Assembly: GCA_041653995.1 (NCBI GenBank)
Contig: JBAZEK010000001.1
Span: 558,001 to 622,000 of the forward strand
Source of the DNA: Dehalococcoidia bacterium
GTDB taxonomy: Bacteria; Chloroflexota; Dehalococcoidia; GIF9; UBA5629
Direction of reading: 5' to 3'
DNA: 64,000 nt
This document shows, one piece after another, positions 42,657 to 52,184 of the stretch. The position numbers and the translations under genes are program-made. Within the stretch, counting starts at the first letter, position 1. Every line of letters starts with the position of its first letter. Under the pieces are notes generated by a model. The model was given only the letters and a program-made list of their open reading frames with translations, was not told the origin of the DNA and made no database searches.

Positions 42657-43827
42657 CGTACGCACGCGCATGGCAGCTGGGTCCTGGGTGCGGCGCATGT
42701 TCGAGGAAGCTGCCGTCCTGAAGAAGAAGCACGGCGAGCACAATGTATTCGACCTTTCGCTGGGCAATCCTATCATCGAGCCCCCCGCCGAATTCAAACA
42801 TGTCCTGAGGAAGCTGAGCGAGAATCCCATGGCCGGAATGCACCGCTATATGGAGAACGCCGGCTACGAAGAGACCAGGAGATCGGTGGCTAAACAGGTT
42901 TCCCATGAGAACAACATGGAGGTCGCCTTCCAGGATATCATCATGACCGTGGGCGCAGCCGGTGCCATCAACGTTATACTCAAAACGCTGCTGAACCCGG
43001 GCGATGAAGTGATTGTATTCGCACCCTTTTTCATGGAATATGATAATTACATCGACAACCATGGAGGGGTAACGGTCGTCCTTCCCTGCGATGATAAATT
43101 CCTCCCCGATCTCGATCAACTCGAGCGCAAGATTAATGCCAGAACCAGGGCAGTCATCATCAACTCGCCCAACAATCCCACAGGTGTGGTTTACAGCGAG
43201 GCGTTCGTTAGAAAATTGGGCCGTGTGCTGGAGCACAGGGAGAAGGCGCTGAAAACCGCCTTATACCTGATCAGCGACGAGGCCTACAGCAGCCTGATGT
43301 ATGACGGCCTCAAGTACGTGCCCATCCTGCAGACATACCACAGGAGCATGATAGCCACGTCGCACTCCAAGGACCTGGCCCTGCCGGGCGAGAGGATCGG
43401 CTATATTGCCGTGCATCCGGACATGGAGAACAAGGAGGAGATCGTCAGCGGATTGATTTTCTGCAATCGCATACTCGGATTCGTCAACGCCCCCGCCCTG
43501 ATGCAGAACATCGTCAGGCACCTGCAGCACGTGACCGTGTCAATACCGGAATACCAGGAGAAGCGCGATTTTCTGTATAATAACCTGACCGGTATGGGTT
43601 ATAAGGTGGTAAAACCGCAGGGGGCTTTTTACATGTTTCCCAGAACACCCATAGAAAATGATGTGGAATTCGTTCATGAGTTGCAGAAAATGAATGTTAT
43701 GACAGTACCGGGCAGAGGCTTCGGCAGCCCCGGCTTTTTCAGGATATCTTACTGCGTCAATCACAGCACTCTCGAAGGCGCCCTCGACGGCTTTAAGAAA
43801 GCTGCCGGGATGTTTAGACTCTTTTGA
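42640..43827 (+). CDS. Pyridoxal-phosphate aminotransferase (class I/II)
   Basis: A 395-residue fold-type I aminotransferase. Markers: VGAAGAINVILKTLLNPGDEVIV (PLP phosphate loop), SPNNPTGVVYS, SDEAYSSLMYDG, and the PLP lysine in SHSKDLALPGERIGYI. Starts at a GTG inside iorB (17-base overlap) behind AAAGGGGG. With IorAB it forms an amino acid to acyl-CoA route: transamination to a 2-oxoacid, then oxidative decarboxylation. The substrate is likely aromatic or branched amino acid (inference). Confidence 0.92.
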   Translation: MSISDNVRTRMAAGSWVRRMFEEAAVLKKKHGEHNVFDLSLGNPIIEPPAEFKHVLRKLSENPMAGMHRYMENAGYEETRRSVAKQVSHENNMEVAFQDIIMTVGAAGAINVILKTLLNPGDEVIVFAPFFMEYDNYIDNHGGVTVVLPCDDKFLPDLDQLERKINARTRAVIINSPNNPTGVVYSEAFVRKLGRVLEHREKALKTALYLISDEAYSSLMYDGLKYVPILQTYHRSMIATSHSKDLALPGERIGYIAVHPDMENKEEIVSGLIFCNRILGFVNAPALMQNIVRHLQHVTVSIPEYQEKRDFLYNNLTGMGYKVVKPQGAFYMFPRTPIENDVEFVHELQKMNVMTVPGRGFGSPGFFRISYCVNHSTLEGALDGFKKAAGMFRLF

Positions 43828-43830
43828 TCC

Positions 43831-43859
43831 GGGCGGTCCCCGTCGACAGACCACCGCCC
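43831..43859 (+). terminator. Hairpin between aminotransferase and acyl-CoA ligase genes
   Basis: GGGCGGT (43831-43837) pairs with ACCGCCC (43853-43859), followed by CTTTAAG. It may end part of the ior transcripts before the transporter genes. Confidence 0.4.
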
Positions 43860-43871
43860 CTTTAAGCTCCC

Positions 43872-45764
43872 ATGATCGACACATATACAATTCCACAACT
43901 TATCGAAGCCAACCACAGGAGGTGGAGCGGTCAGACTGCCATGTGCGTAAAAAGACGCGGCATATGGCAGCGCTACAGCTGGACCGAATATTATAACCGG
44001 GTCAAATACTTCTCTCTCGGCCTGGTAAGCCTCGGTTTAAAAAAAGGCGACGTTGTCTGCATCATTGGCGACAACGAGCCAGAGTGGTTCTGGGGAGAGT
44101 TCGCAGTACAGGCGGCAGGAGGCGTAGCCACCGGCGCTTTCGTGGACTCCATTCCCTCCGAGTTGAAATATATCGCCAACCACTCCGGCGCCAGGTTCGC
44201 GCTGGTCAATGACCAGGAGCAGACCGACAAGTTCCTGGAGATGTGCGACGAGCTCCCTGCACTTCAGAAGATCATCTACTGGGATCCCAAGGGGCTGGGA
44301 AATTACGACGATCCCCGACTGCTCAGCTTCGACGCTGTGATGAAGATGGGCGCTGCCTACGAGGAGGCCGCTTCCGGTTTATTTGAACAGAACGTATCGG
44401 AGGGACGGCCGGACGATACAGCTTTTATCTATTACACATCCGGCACCACCGGTTTGCCCAAAGGGGCCGTACTGACCCACCGGGCGCTGGTCAACACGGC
44501 GCGCGGATTTGTCAGCGTCTATCCACTGGACGGCAACGACGACCTCGTATCCAATTTTCCGGCCGCCTGGGTAGGCGACAGCTACTTCGCAACAATCCCC
44601 CATTTGCTGACCGGGGCAAGACTTAATTTCGCCGAGGAGCCGGACACTATCGCCGAGGACACGCGCGAGGTCGGCCCCGATTTCGCCATATACGGACCAA
44701 GGCAATGGGAGAGCCTTGTCAGCGAGATACAGGTCAAGATAACCGATGCGCATCCGCTCAAGCGGTTCTTCTACCACCTGCTGATGCCGGTGGGATATAA
44801 GATGGCCGAGTTTAAATTCGACGATGCGAAACCCGGATTATTCTGGAGCACTCTCTACCGCTTGGCCCATTTGATGCTGCTAAGGCCGCTTAAAGACCGC
44901 CTGGGGCTGAGCAATGTCAGGTTCGCTGTAACCGGCAGCTCGGTGCTCAGCCTCGATACCTTCAAGCTAATCCATGCCCTGGGTATCGAGCTAAGGCAGA
45001 CCTACGCCAGCACGGAGGCCGGCTTCATCTCCTCGCATACCAGGGGTGATATCGATTTTCAGAGCGTGGGACGTCCGGCACTGGGGGTCGAGGTCAGGGT
45101 ATCCGGCGAGGGTGAACTGCTGGTCAGGAGCGATTGTACTTTCACATCCTACCTGGGCGAGCCGGAAAAGACATCCCTGATAAAAAAGGACGGATGGGTA
45201 CACACCGGCGATGCGGTGAATATAAGCGATAAAGGCCACCTGATATTCCTGGACAGGCTGGAGCATATGGGCAGCCTGGTCAGCGGCGCCAGATACGCCC
45301 CGCAATATATCGAGGGCAGGCTGCGCTTCAGCCCTTATATCAAGGACGCGATGGTGATCGGCGGAAAGGACAAATCTTTTGTGGCAACCATGATCAATAT
45401 CGACTTCGCCATGGTGGGCAAATGGGCCGAGCGCAACGGCATAACCTATACAACTTTCGTCGATCTTTCTCAGAAGCAGGAGGTGGCTGACCTGGTCAGG
45501 AAGGACCTGCTGAGGGTCAACAGCTACCTGCCCGAGCTTTCCAGGGTAAGAAGGTATATGCTGTTGCACAAGGAGTTCGACCCCGACGAATCTGAGCTGA
45601 CCAGGACGCGCAAGCTCAGGCGCGAGTTCATGGAGATGCGCTATAAACCTGTCATAGATGCCATTTACGGCGGTGAAGAATCGCTCAAGGTCGACGCCTC
45701 GGTAACCTACCGGGACGGAAGGAAGGGCAACGTATCCACTTTAATAAGGATTTGGGATATCTGA
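43872..45764 (+). CDS. AMP-forming long-chain acyl-CoA ligase within the liv cluster
   Basis: A 630-residue ANL ligase of the long FACS type. P-loop YYTSGTTGLPKGAVLTH, FPAAWVGDSYF, ASTEAGFISS, VHTGDAVNISDKGHLIFLDR, and a long C-terminal domain ending RKLRREFMEMRYKPVIDAIY. The usual hinge lysine region reads DRLEHMGSLVSGARY. Length matches enzymes for long-chain or bulky acids. It ends one base before livH, so it is in the transporter operon; a livFGHMK-type system coupled to a ligase suggests uptake of an organic acid rather than an amino acid. Confidence 0.9.
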   Translation: MIDTYTIPQLIEANHRRWSGQTAMCVKRRGIWQRYSWTEYYNRVKYFSLGLVSLGLKKGDVVCIIGDNEPEWFWGEFAVQAAGGVATGAFVDSIPSELKYIANHSGARFALVNDQEQTDKFLEMCDELPALQKIIYWDPKGLGNYDDPRLLSFDAVMKMGAAYEEAASGLFEQNVSEGRPDDTAFIYYTSGTTGLPKGAVLTHRALVNTARGFVSVYPLDGNDDLVSNFPAAWVGDSYFATIPHLLTGARLNFAEEPDTIAEDTREVGPDFAIYGPRQWESLVSEIQVKITDAHPLKRFFYHLLMPVGYKMAEFKFDDAKPGLFWSTLYRLAHLMLLRPLKDRLGLSNVRFAVTGSSVLSLDTFKLIHALGIELRQTYASTEAGFISSHTRGDIDFQSVGRPALGVEVRVSGEGELLVRSDCTFTSYLGEPEKTSLIKKDGWVHTGDAVNISDKGHLIFLDRLEHMGSLVSGARYAPQYIEGRLRFSPYIKDAMVIGGKDKSFVATMINIDFAMVGKWAERNGITYTTFVDLSQKQEVADLVRKDLLRVNSYLPELSRVRRYMLLHKEFDPDESELTRTRKLRREFMEMRYKPVIDAIYGGEESLKVDASVTYRDGRKGNVSTLIRIWDI

Positions 45765-45765
45765 T

Positions 45766-46650
45766 ATGGAACAATTGCTGCAGTACACCCTGACCGGCCT
45801 GGCGGTGGGCATGATCTACGCGCTCATCGCCCTGGGTTTCGCGCTCATCTGGAAATCGAGCCGCGTTGCCAACCTGGCGCTGGGTCAACTTGTGCTCATT
45901 TCGTCCTGGTTTGCTTACAGCACACTGGTGGACTTCGAACTGCCTATATGGGCCGGCATGCTGCTTACCATATTATTTGCCATATTTCTGGGCTGGATGA
46001 TCGAACGGTTCACGCTGCGCCCGATGATAGGTCAGCCGATACTCTCCCTCATCGCGGTCACTCTGGGCATCGGCTACTTCCTGGAGGGCGTCGTGACCAT
46101 GGCGTGGCCGATCAGTATCGCCAGGCTGCCGGCCCTCTTCCCGCAGGAGCCTGTCAGCATCGGCACCGCGGTGATCTCGCAGGAATACCTGTGGGCGGCG
46201 GGTATCTCGATTGTCCTGTTCATCCTGCTCTCCCTGTTTTTCAAGTTCCACAAGATGGGCATCGCCATGCGGGCCAGCGCGGACGACCAGCTGGCCGTGC
46301 AGGCATGCGCCGTGCCGATCACCAGCATCTTCTCCATGTCATGGATCTTTGCCTGCGTGGTGGCGGCGATAGGCGGGATACTGATATCGAGCATAGGCGG
46401 CATAACCAACGCCCTGGTCGAGACCGGTTTTAAGTCCTTCTCGGTGGTGATACTGGGAGGTCTCGACTCGTTTATAGGCTGCATGGTGGCCGGACCCATC
46501 ATCGGGCTGTGTGAAAACGTGGGCGCCGGCTATCTGACGCCGCTGCTGGGGCCCGGCATTAAGGAGCTGATACCGTTCGTAATAATCATTATCGTCATGC
46601 TGATCAGGCCCTACGGCCTCTTCGGCGAAGAACGGATTGAGAGGATATAG
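45766..46650 (+). CDS. livH: Branched-chain-type ABC transporter permease LivH
   Basis: A 294-residue permease with eight or so membrane helices. Start YTLTGLAVGMIYALIALGFALIWKSS and the conserved AVQACAVPITSIFSMSW/AAIGGILIS segments are typical. Pairs with LivM. Confidence 0.93.
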   Translation: MEQLLQYTLTGLAVGMIYALIALGFALIWKSSRVANLALGQLVLISSWFAYSTLVDFELPIWAGMLLTILFAIFLGWMIERFTLRPMIGQPILSLIAVTLGIGYFLEGVVTMAWPISIARLPALFPQEPVSIGTAVISQEYLWAAGISIVLFILLSLFFKFHKMGIAMRASADDQLAVQACAVPITSIFSMSWIFACVVAAIGGILISSIGGITNALVETGFKSFSVVILGGLDSFIGCMVAGPIIGLCENVGAGYLTPLLGPGIKELIPFVIIIIVMLIRPYGLFGEERIERI

Positions 46651-46653
46651 TCG

Positions 46654-47706
46654 ATGAATCTGCCCTGCGGTATACGCAATTATTCGTATGGCACGGATAC
46701 TGCCATCATACGCACCAAGACGCAGTGGGTGCTGTTTATCCTCTTCCTGGTAACGCTGTCCACCATGCCGTTCTACCTTCCGAGGTCCGGCCTGGAGGTG
46801 ATGAACTTGATGGGCATCACCGTCGTCTCTATAGTCGGCCTGAATATCCTGATGGGCTACTGCGGGCAGCTCTCCATCGGGCATGCGGGTTTTATGGCGG
46901 TGGGGGCTTACACCACGGCGATATTGAGCAACAGCCTGGGGCTTCCCTTCCTGGCATCATTGATCCTCTCCGGCCTCTCGGCCGGCCTGGTCGGCCTGCT
47001 GTTCGGCATGCCGTCGCTGAGGGTTAAAGGATTCTACCTGGCCATAACCACCATTGCCGCGCAGTTCATCATTATATGGATACTCAACCACTGGACCGAC
47101 GTGACTCGCGGGGCGATGGGAATGAGCGTCCCCATAGCTGAGATCGGTCCACTCAAGCTTGACAACGAGACCGACCAGTTCTATCTAATCATGTCGATAG
47201 CAGCGCTGAGCGTATTCTTCGCCACCAACCTGGCCAGGGGCCGCATTGGCAGGGCCTTCATTGCCGTGAGGGACAACGATTTGGCGGCGGAGGTGATGGG
47301 CATAAACGTCTTCGCCTACAAGCTGCTGGCCTTCTTCTTGGGATGCTTCTTCGCCGGGATCGCTGGATCGCTATATGCCCAGTATCGCGGCAACATCACG
47401 CCGGAGGATTTCACCTTCGTACAATCCATACTGTATATAGGCATACTGATCATCGGCGGCCTGGGCACCGCCATTGGACCGATACTGGGAGTGGTCTTTA
47501 TCAGGCTGTTGGAGCAGCTTGTGCTGTTTTTGTCGCCCATGATCGAGCAGACCTTCAGCGGACTGCCCACCGGCTTTGCAACCGGTCTGAGCCCGCTGAT
47601 ATTCGGGCTGGTTATGATTATTTTCCTCATCTTCGAACCGCACGGACTGGCGCACCGCTGGCAATTATTCAAGGCCTCATACAGGCTGTGGCCGTTCTCT
47701 TATTGA
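46654..47706 (+). CDS. livM: Branched-chain-type ABC transporter permease LivM
   Basis: A 350-residue permease. LNILMGYCGQLSIGHAGFMAVGAY, FYLAITTIAAQFI and VRDNDLAAEVMGINVFAYKL are family hallmarks. About 35 extra N-terminal residues precede the first helix. GAGAGGAT ribosome site; three bases after livH. Confidence 0.93.
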   Translation: MNLPCGIRNYSYGTDTAIIRTKTQWVLFILFLVTLSTMPFYLPRSGLEVMNLMGITVVSIVGLNILMGYCGQLSIGHAGFMAVGAYTTAILSNSLGLPFLASLILSGLSAGLVGLLFGMPSLRVKGFYLAITTIAAQFIIIWILNHWTDVTRGAMGMSVPIAEIGPLKLDNETDQFYLIMSIAALSVFFATNLARGRIGRAFIAVRDNDLAAEVMGINVFAYKLLAFFLGCFFAGIAGSLYAQYRGNITPEDFTFVQSILYIGILIIGGLGTAIGPILGVVFIRLLEQLVLFLSPMIEQTFSGLPTGFATGLSPLIFGLVMIIFLIFEPHGLAHRWQLFKASYRLWPFSY

Positions 47707-47761
47707 TGTTTTAATTAAGAAATAACGTACTATAACTCAATAATTAATAAAGGAGGTTAAT

Positions 47762-49036
47762 GTGAGAAGAAGTACAATAACAATCCCAATGGCCGTGCTG
47801 CTACTTGTGGCTCTGGCCGTCTCCGTCCTGCCCGGCTGCACCGCAACACCCGCTGCCCCTGAAGGTGCGAAGACAATCAAACTGGGCCTCAGCGTCCCTT
47901 TTACCGGCGCGGCCGCCGAGAAAGGGGCCCCCATCGGCCAGGGCCAGCTCGATGCATTTAAGTACATCAACGAAGAGCTTGGTGGTGTCGAGGGGTACAA
48001 GATAGAGCCGGTGTGGTATGACACCAACTATGATGCAGCCAAGGCCACCACCATCGTCAAAAAGCTGATGGATGATGGCTGCGCGTTCTTTACTGTGGTT
48101 TCATCCAAGGATATGAACGCCTCCAAGGAAGCTGCCAACAGGGTCGGCTTCCCCGGAATGGTATGCTTCAGCTCCCCGTCGTTGACACATCCACCCCAGC
48201 ATATCTACGCACAGCTTCCCGACTACGGCGATGACTGGGCCGCCTTTGCCAGGTACTACCTTCAGAGCATCTGGAAGGGAGAGGGCAAGCCCAAGATGGC
48301 CCTTATGCTGTTGAACAACTCGACAGGCTACGGTGTGAGAGACGCCGCCCGGGCGGCTGCCGAGGATCTGGGTATTGAGATCGTGGCGATCGAGGAACAT
48401 ACTGCAACCACGATATCCGAGACAGATGCTCTGACCAGGATCAAGGATAAGAATCCGGATGTGATCTTTATTTCCAGTACACCGGCGCCGACCGCGGTCA
48501 TTCTGAAAAATGCCCACGACCTCAAGATGATACCGGGGATTACCGTTGGATGCGCGCACGCCAGCTTCACCAAAGCACTTATCGATCTGGCCGGCAAAGA
48601 TGCGACACAGAATGTATACGGCGTATATCCCACAGTGAATTGGGGAGATAACGTGCCCGGCATGGCCAAAATGATGGAGTACTGCGATAAAAGGCACCCT
48701 GAGTATGCCGGAAACAACGACTATCTCATCGGCTGGGCTTCCAGCCTGATCAACGCCGAGATACTGCGCCAGGCCATTAAGGTATCGGGTGGCGATGCCC
48801 TGGCCAAGGGCGACGCCGCGGCCTGGGAACTGGCGGAGAAGAACGGTTTTATGAACGTCAAGAATTATGACGTGGAAGGATTGCACGGCCCGGTTGATTT
48901 CTCCAATCCGGTGGACAAACGCGGCTCCAAATCCGTAAAGATATTCCAGATTCACGACGGCCAGATGATTTCCCAGACAGGGTGGGTGGACGCTCCCAAC
49001 ATCCTTTATGAGAACTTCGACTGGTTCGGTAAATAA
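47762..49036 (+). CDS. livK: Branched-chain-type ABC transporter substrate-binding lipoprotein
   Basis: A 424-residue type I periplasmic binding protein with lipobox VLPGC (Cys26) and the mature start IKLGLSVPFTGAAAEKGAP. GTG start with AAAGGAGG. These receptors bind amino acids, amides, aromatic acids or short acids; the ligand cannot be told. The 55-bp AT-rich gap before it may hold an extra promoter (TATAAC at about 47731). Confidence 0.92.
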   Translation: MRRSTITIPMAVLLLVALAVSVLPGCTATPAAPEGAKTIKLGLSVPFTGAAAEKGAPIGQGQLDAFKYINEELGGVEGYKIEPVWYDTNYDAAKATTIVKKLMDDGCAFFTVVSSKDMNASKEAANRVGFPGMVCFSSPSLTHPPQHIYAQLPDYGDDWAAFARYYLQSIWKGEGKPKMALMLLNNSTGYGVRDAARAAAEDLGIEIVAIEEHTATTISETDALTRIKDKNPDVIFISSTPAPTAVILKNAHDLKMIPGITVGCAHASFTKALIDLAGKDATQNVYGVYPTVNWGDNVPGMAKMMEYCDKRHPEYAGNNDYLIGWASSLINAEILRQAIKVSGGDALAKGDAAAWELAEKNGFMNVKNYDVEGLHGPVDFSNPVDKRGSKSVKIFQIHDGQMISQTGWVDAPNILYENFDWFGK

Positions 49037-49053
49037 ATAGATCGGCTTCAGCA

Positions 49054-49845
49054 ATGTTGAAATTGAATAACATTGAGGTGTCCTACCTCAATGTGGTTAA
49101 GGTGCTGCATGGCATCTCCATCTCAGTGGATGACGGCCTGGTGGTTGCCCTGCTCGGCGCCAACGGCGCAGGCAAGACGACGACGCTCAAAGCCATATCG
49201 GGTTTGCTGAGGGTCGAAGAGGGCGAGATCACCGACGGCACAATCGAATGGGACGGCGTCAGGATCGATCGCAAGAACGCTGTCGATATAGGCAGGCTCG
49301 GCATCGTGCAGGCGCTGGAAGGCCGGCGCGTCTTCGAACATCTTAGCGCCGAGGAGAACCTGCTGGTGGGCGCCTTTTCGCGCTCCAGCGCGCAGAAGGT
49401 TAGGGCAGACTTAAAAATGGTCTACGGTTATTTTCCGCGGCTGGAGGAACTGAAAAGGAACACCGCCGGATATCTCTCCGGAGGCGAACAGCAGATGCTG
49501 GTAATCGGACGTGCCATGATGGCCGCTCCCAAGCTGATGATGCTGGACGAGCCCTCCCTTGGGCTGGCCCCCATGATTGTCGAGCAGATATACGACATCA
49601 TCCGCAAATTCAATAAGGAGCGCAGCACCTCGATATTGCTGGTCGAACAGAACGTGAGGGTGGCCCTCAATACGGCACACTACGGCTATGTCATGGAAAA
49701 CGGGCGCGTTGTGCTGGACGGCTCCGCAGACTACCTGAAGGGACGGGAAGATGTGAAGGAGTTTTACATCGGCATCTCGGCTTCAGGTGAAAAAAAGAGC
49801 TACAAGGAGATCAAGCATTATAAACGCCGTAAAAGATGGCTTTAG
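49054..49845 (+). CDS. livF: ABC transporter ATP-binding protein LivF
   Basis: A 263-residue ATPase: Walker A GANGAGKTTTL, signature YLSGGEQQMLVIGRAMM, Walker B LMMLDEPSLGLAP, H-loop region LLVEQNV. The C-terminal 20 residues are very basic. Last gene of the + strand run. Confidence 0.94.
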   Translation: MLKLNNIEVSYLNVVKVLHGISISVDDGLVVALLGANGAGKTTTLKAISGLLRVEEGEITDGTIEWDGVRIDRKNAVDIGRLGIVQALEGRRVFEHLSAEENLLVGAFSRSSAQKVRADLKMVYGYFPRLEELKRNTAGYLSGGEQQMLVIGRAMMAAPKLMMLDEPSLGLAPMIVEQIYDIIRKFNKERSTSILLVEQNVRVALNTAHYGYVMENGRVVLDGSADYLKGREDVKEFYIGISASGEKKSYKEIKHYKRRKRWL

Positions 49846-49872
49846 CCACAACGGATTAATGCACTTTTAATA

Positions 49873-50685
49873 CTATCCCTCGCCGAGATAGGCAGCGATG
49901 ACCTTCTGGTCCTGAGCTATCTCGGCGGGGGTGCCGTCAGCGATCTTGCGTCCGAAATCCAGCACCACAATGCGGTCTGCGATATCCATTACAACTCCCA
50001 TATCGTGCTCGATCAGGACAATCGAGTCTACTCCGTCGCGCAGAACCGGTGTGGCCGGGTAAGTATCGCCCTGTCCCTCGAATATATCGTAGATAAAGCG
50101 TGCGATATCCTCTTTCTCTTCGAGGTTCATGCCAGCCATCGGCTCATCCAGCAGGATCAAGCGTGGCTCCAGAGCCAGCGCCCTGCCCAGTTCCACTCTT
50201 TTCCTCAAACCATAGGGTAGAGAGCCTACGATCGACTTGCGTATATGTTCGATCTCCAGGAAGTCTATGATATCCTCCACGGTCTTTCTGTGCTCGATCT
50301 CCTCATGGTGGGCCGGCCCGAAATAAAGGAGGCTGCTGAAAATGTTCTGCTTCATAAGCACATGCCGGGCTGCCATGATGTTGTCCAGAGTGCTCAGCCC
50401 GGAATACAGTTCGATATTCTGGAAGGTGCGGGCGATGCCCATCTTGGCGATGTGGTCCGATTTAATGCCGTTTATCTTTTTTCCTTTATATCTTATCTCG
50501 CCTTTCTGTGGCTTATAGAAACCGTTGATGCAGTTGAGCAGGCAGGTCTTGCCCGCGCCATTGGGGCCGATGATGGCCAGAATCTCGTTCTTGCGGATAT
50601 CGAGGCTGACATCGGTGAGCGCCCTGACTCCGCCGAACCATAGAGAGAGGTTCTTAATGCTGAGTATGGTTTCTTTTTCGGTCAT
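49873..50685 (-). CDS. livG: ABC transporter ATP-binding protein LivG, inverted relative to livHMKF
   Basis: A 270-residue ATPase: Walker A GPNGAGKTCLL, signature LPYGLRKRVELGRALA, Walker B LILLDEPMAGMN, H-loop IVLIEHDMG and the LivG tail DFGRKIADGTPAEIAQD. It is needed with LivF for transport but lies convergent, 27 bases from the livF stop, with its own upstream region. The Walker A serine/threonine series (KTCLL) is slightly unusual. No ribosome site is clear. Confidence 0.93.
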   Translation of the reverse strand: MTEKETILSIKNLSLWFGGVRALTDVSLDIRKNEILAIIGPNGAGKTCLLNCINGFYKPQKGEIRYKGKKINGIKSDHIAKMGIARTFQNIELYSGLSTLDNIMAARHVLMKQNIFSSLLYFGPAHHEEIEHRKTVEDIIDFLEIEHIRKSIVGSLPYGLRKRVELGRALALEPRLILLDEPMAGMNLEEKEDIARFIYDIFEGQGDTYPATPVLRDGVDSIVLIEHDMGVVMDIADRIVVLDFGRKIADGTPAEIAQDQKVIAAYLGEG

Positions 50686-50774
50686 AATTCGATTAGACGA
50701 GCCCGGTGATAGATTGTCGCATCGAGCCTGTATGTTACCACTAAAAGCTCACAGATTAAAAGTGTCACAGTGTT

Positions 50775-50791
50775 ATGTGTTAATCACACAT
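50775..50791. promoter_or_regulatory. Palindrome upstream of livG (CRP/FNR-like half-sites)
   Basis: ATGTGT-TAATC-ACACAT is a perfect 6-bp inverted repeat with a 5-base spacer, about 90 bases upstream of the livG start. The shape resembles CRP/FNR-family operators (TGTG...CACA), without further evidence. Confidence 0.4.
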
Positions 50792-50840
50792 CGCACAGGC
50801 GTTGTCTGTATGCACCTATTGATTACGGATAATAATGGTA

Positions 50841-51521
50841 TCAATTCAATTTATATCCACTCTTTTCGAAAGCCTCTTTCATTACGGGATTCCTGTCTAA
50901 AAAAGCCTTAATTATTTCTGCAGATACACGATTGAGAGGACAGGAAAAATTAACGCACCTGCAACAAAAGTGAGACTGCAAAATATAGAAAAACTGCATG
51001 CCCGCTAATAGAGTACCTGCCGTTATGCCTATAACTCCAAGCAACATGAAGAGATTGATTGACGATGAAGAAGCTGTTACTAACCATATACCATAAGAGG
51101 TCATTATAACCGGGAAAATTGACAGGAAAGTAAATAGCGATACAAGTATAGCTTTTTCAAGCGTGTTCATCGGCTCCGGTCGATAGCGCCAGAGTTTATA
51201 TGTATTTGAATATGCCCAACAATTCAATAACTTGCCATCGTTTGTCCAGTAAGGACAATGCGAACATAGGACGCGAGTTTCAAGGCCCAGCCCAAAAAAT
51301 GACAGTGCAACGATCACGTATATTATTAAGGCCCACCAGGATCCGGCCAGTAATCCCATATAGACAAGGCTAAACAGCGCCATGATCGCTAAGGGTATTT
51401 GATTTAGTGTAAAAAACCAGAAATCACGTTTGCTATACCTGCAGCCTAAAGAATTGTTCAGTCCACATTCTCCGCTCTGGGCCTCGTCCCTGAAAGTGCA
51501 TGCAATTTCTTTATCATTCAC
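50841..51521 (-). CDS. Unrecognised membrane protein with CxxC motifs
   Basis: A 226-residue protein. It begins in a short cysteine-containing cytoplasmic part (DKEIACTF, SGECGLNNSLGCRYSKRDFW), has a membrane hairpin at about 45-85, then LCSHCPYWTNDGKLLNCWAY in a loop, a second pair of helices (about 130-185) and CCRCVNFSCPLNRV. The spaced cysteines could bind iron-sulfur clusters or zinc. I do not recognise a characterised family. I choose GTG at 51521 because GGAGG lies nine bases upstream; an ATG at 51578 has no ribosome site. Its GC content is lower than the genes to the left. Confidence 0.7.
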   Translation of the reverse strand: MNDKEIACTFRDEAQSGECGLNNSLGCRYSKRDFWFFTLNQIPLAIMALFSLVYMGLLAGSWWALIIYVIVALSFFGLGLETRVLCSHCPYWTNDGKLLNCWAYSNTYKLWRYRPEPMNTLEKAILVSLFTFLSIFPVIMTSYGIWLVTASSSSINLFMLLGVIGITAGTLLAGMQFFYILQSHFCCRCVNFSCPLNRVSAEIIKAFLDRNPVMKEAFEKSGYKLN

Positions 51522-51720
51522 AGCTTCAGCCCTCCAAAAAAAGAGATGATTTCCTTTCATACCATGTCGGAATTCCATACATAGTTTATCAATCTGCCTA
51601 TCGAATGCTGTTGCCGTCTTCCACTGAGCAGCGCATGCACAGCTTAGAGTTTAAAAGATAGAATAAGAATACCCTAGAAACATACTGTTATCCAATAACT
51701 CAAACTGAAAGAAATCCGCA

Positions 51721-51749
51721 TTGACAAAATGAGCTATGCGGCGTAGAAT
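51721..51749 (+). promoter_or_regulatory. Sigma70-type promoter of the PRC-barrel gene
   Basis: TTGACA (51721-51726), exactly 17 nt, TAGAAT (51744-51749), 37 bases upstream of the ATG. Confidence 0.75.
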
Positions 51750-51786
51750 GTAAGTGAATGATTACTTACTTTGAGGTGGTTGTATT

Positions 51787-52056
51787 ATGTTATTGAGTTA
51801 TCTGACCGGTAAAAAGGTACTGGATTCAAGAGGTGATTTAATTGGCAAAGTCACAGACATTGAGATAAATCTGATGAGCGGTACTATTAAAACCCTCCTC
51901 GTCAGATCCGGATTGTCACGCCCCGTTCCTGTTAAGTTGGAAGATGTCATAGTTGCCGGAGACAGGATTATCATCGGGAAGTTGAAATCGGATATTAAAA
52001 AAGTTGAAACATTTTCCTTTCTAGGCATTAAAAGAAGATTGCTCTTCAACTGGTAA
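51787..52056 (+). CDS. PRC-barrel domain protein
   Basis: An 89-residue single PRC-barrel: LTGKKVLDSRGDLIGKVTDIEI, TIKTLLVRSG, DVIVAGDRIII. Such small proteins bind partner proteins or RNA, as in RimM or photosynthetic reaction centre H subunits; the role here is unknown. ATG with GAGGTGG; strong promoter of its own. Confidence 0.88.
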   Translation: MLLSYLTGKKVLDSRGDLIGKVTDIEINLMSGTIKTLLVRSGLSRPVPVKLEDVIVAGDRIIIGKLKSDIKKVETFSFLGIKRRLLFNW

Positions 52057-52184
52057 ATTCATTTATAAATTTCGGCTTCGTAAAACGTGTTTCGGATATA
52101 TATTGCTGCTGCAAAATAGAATTATGAACAACACAAATGCTGCACTCCTCAATGGCCTGACACTTTAACGGCCAGTCTTAACTG

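Noticed and set aside
49846..49872. Terminator between livF and livG
   Set aside because: The 27-bp convergent gap has no hairpin or T-run.
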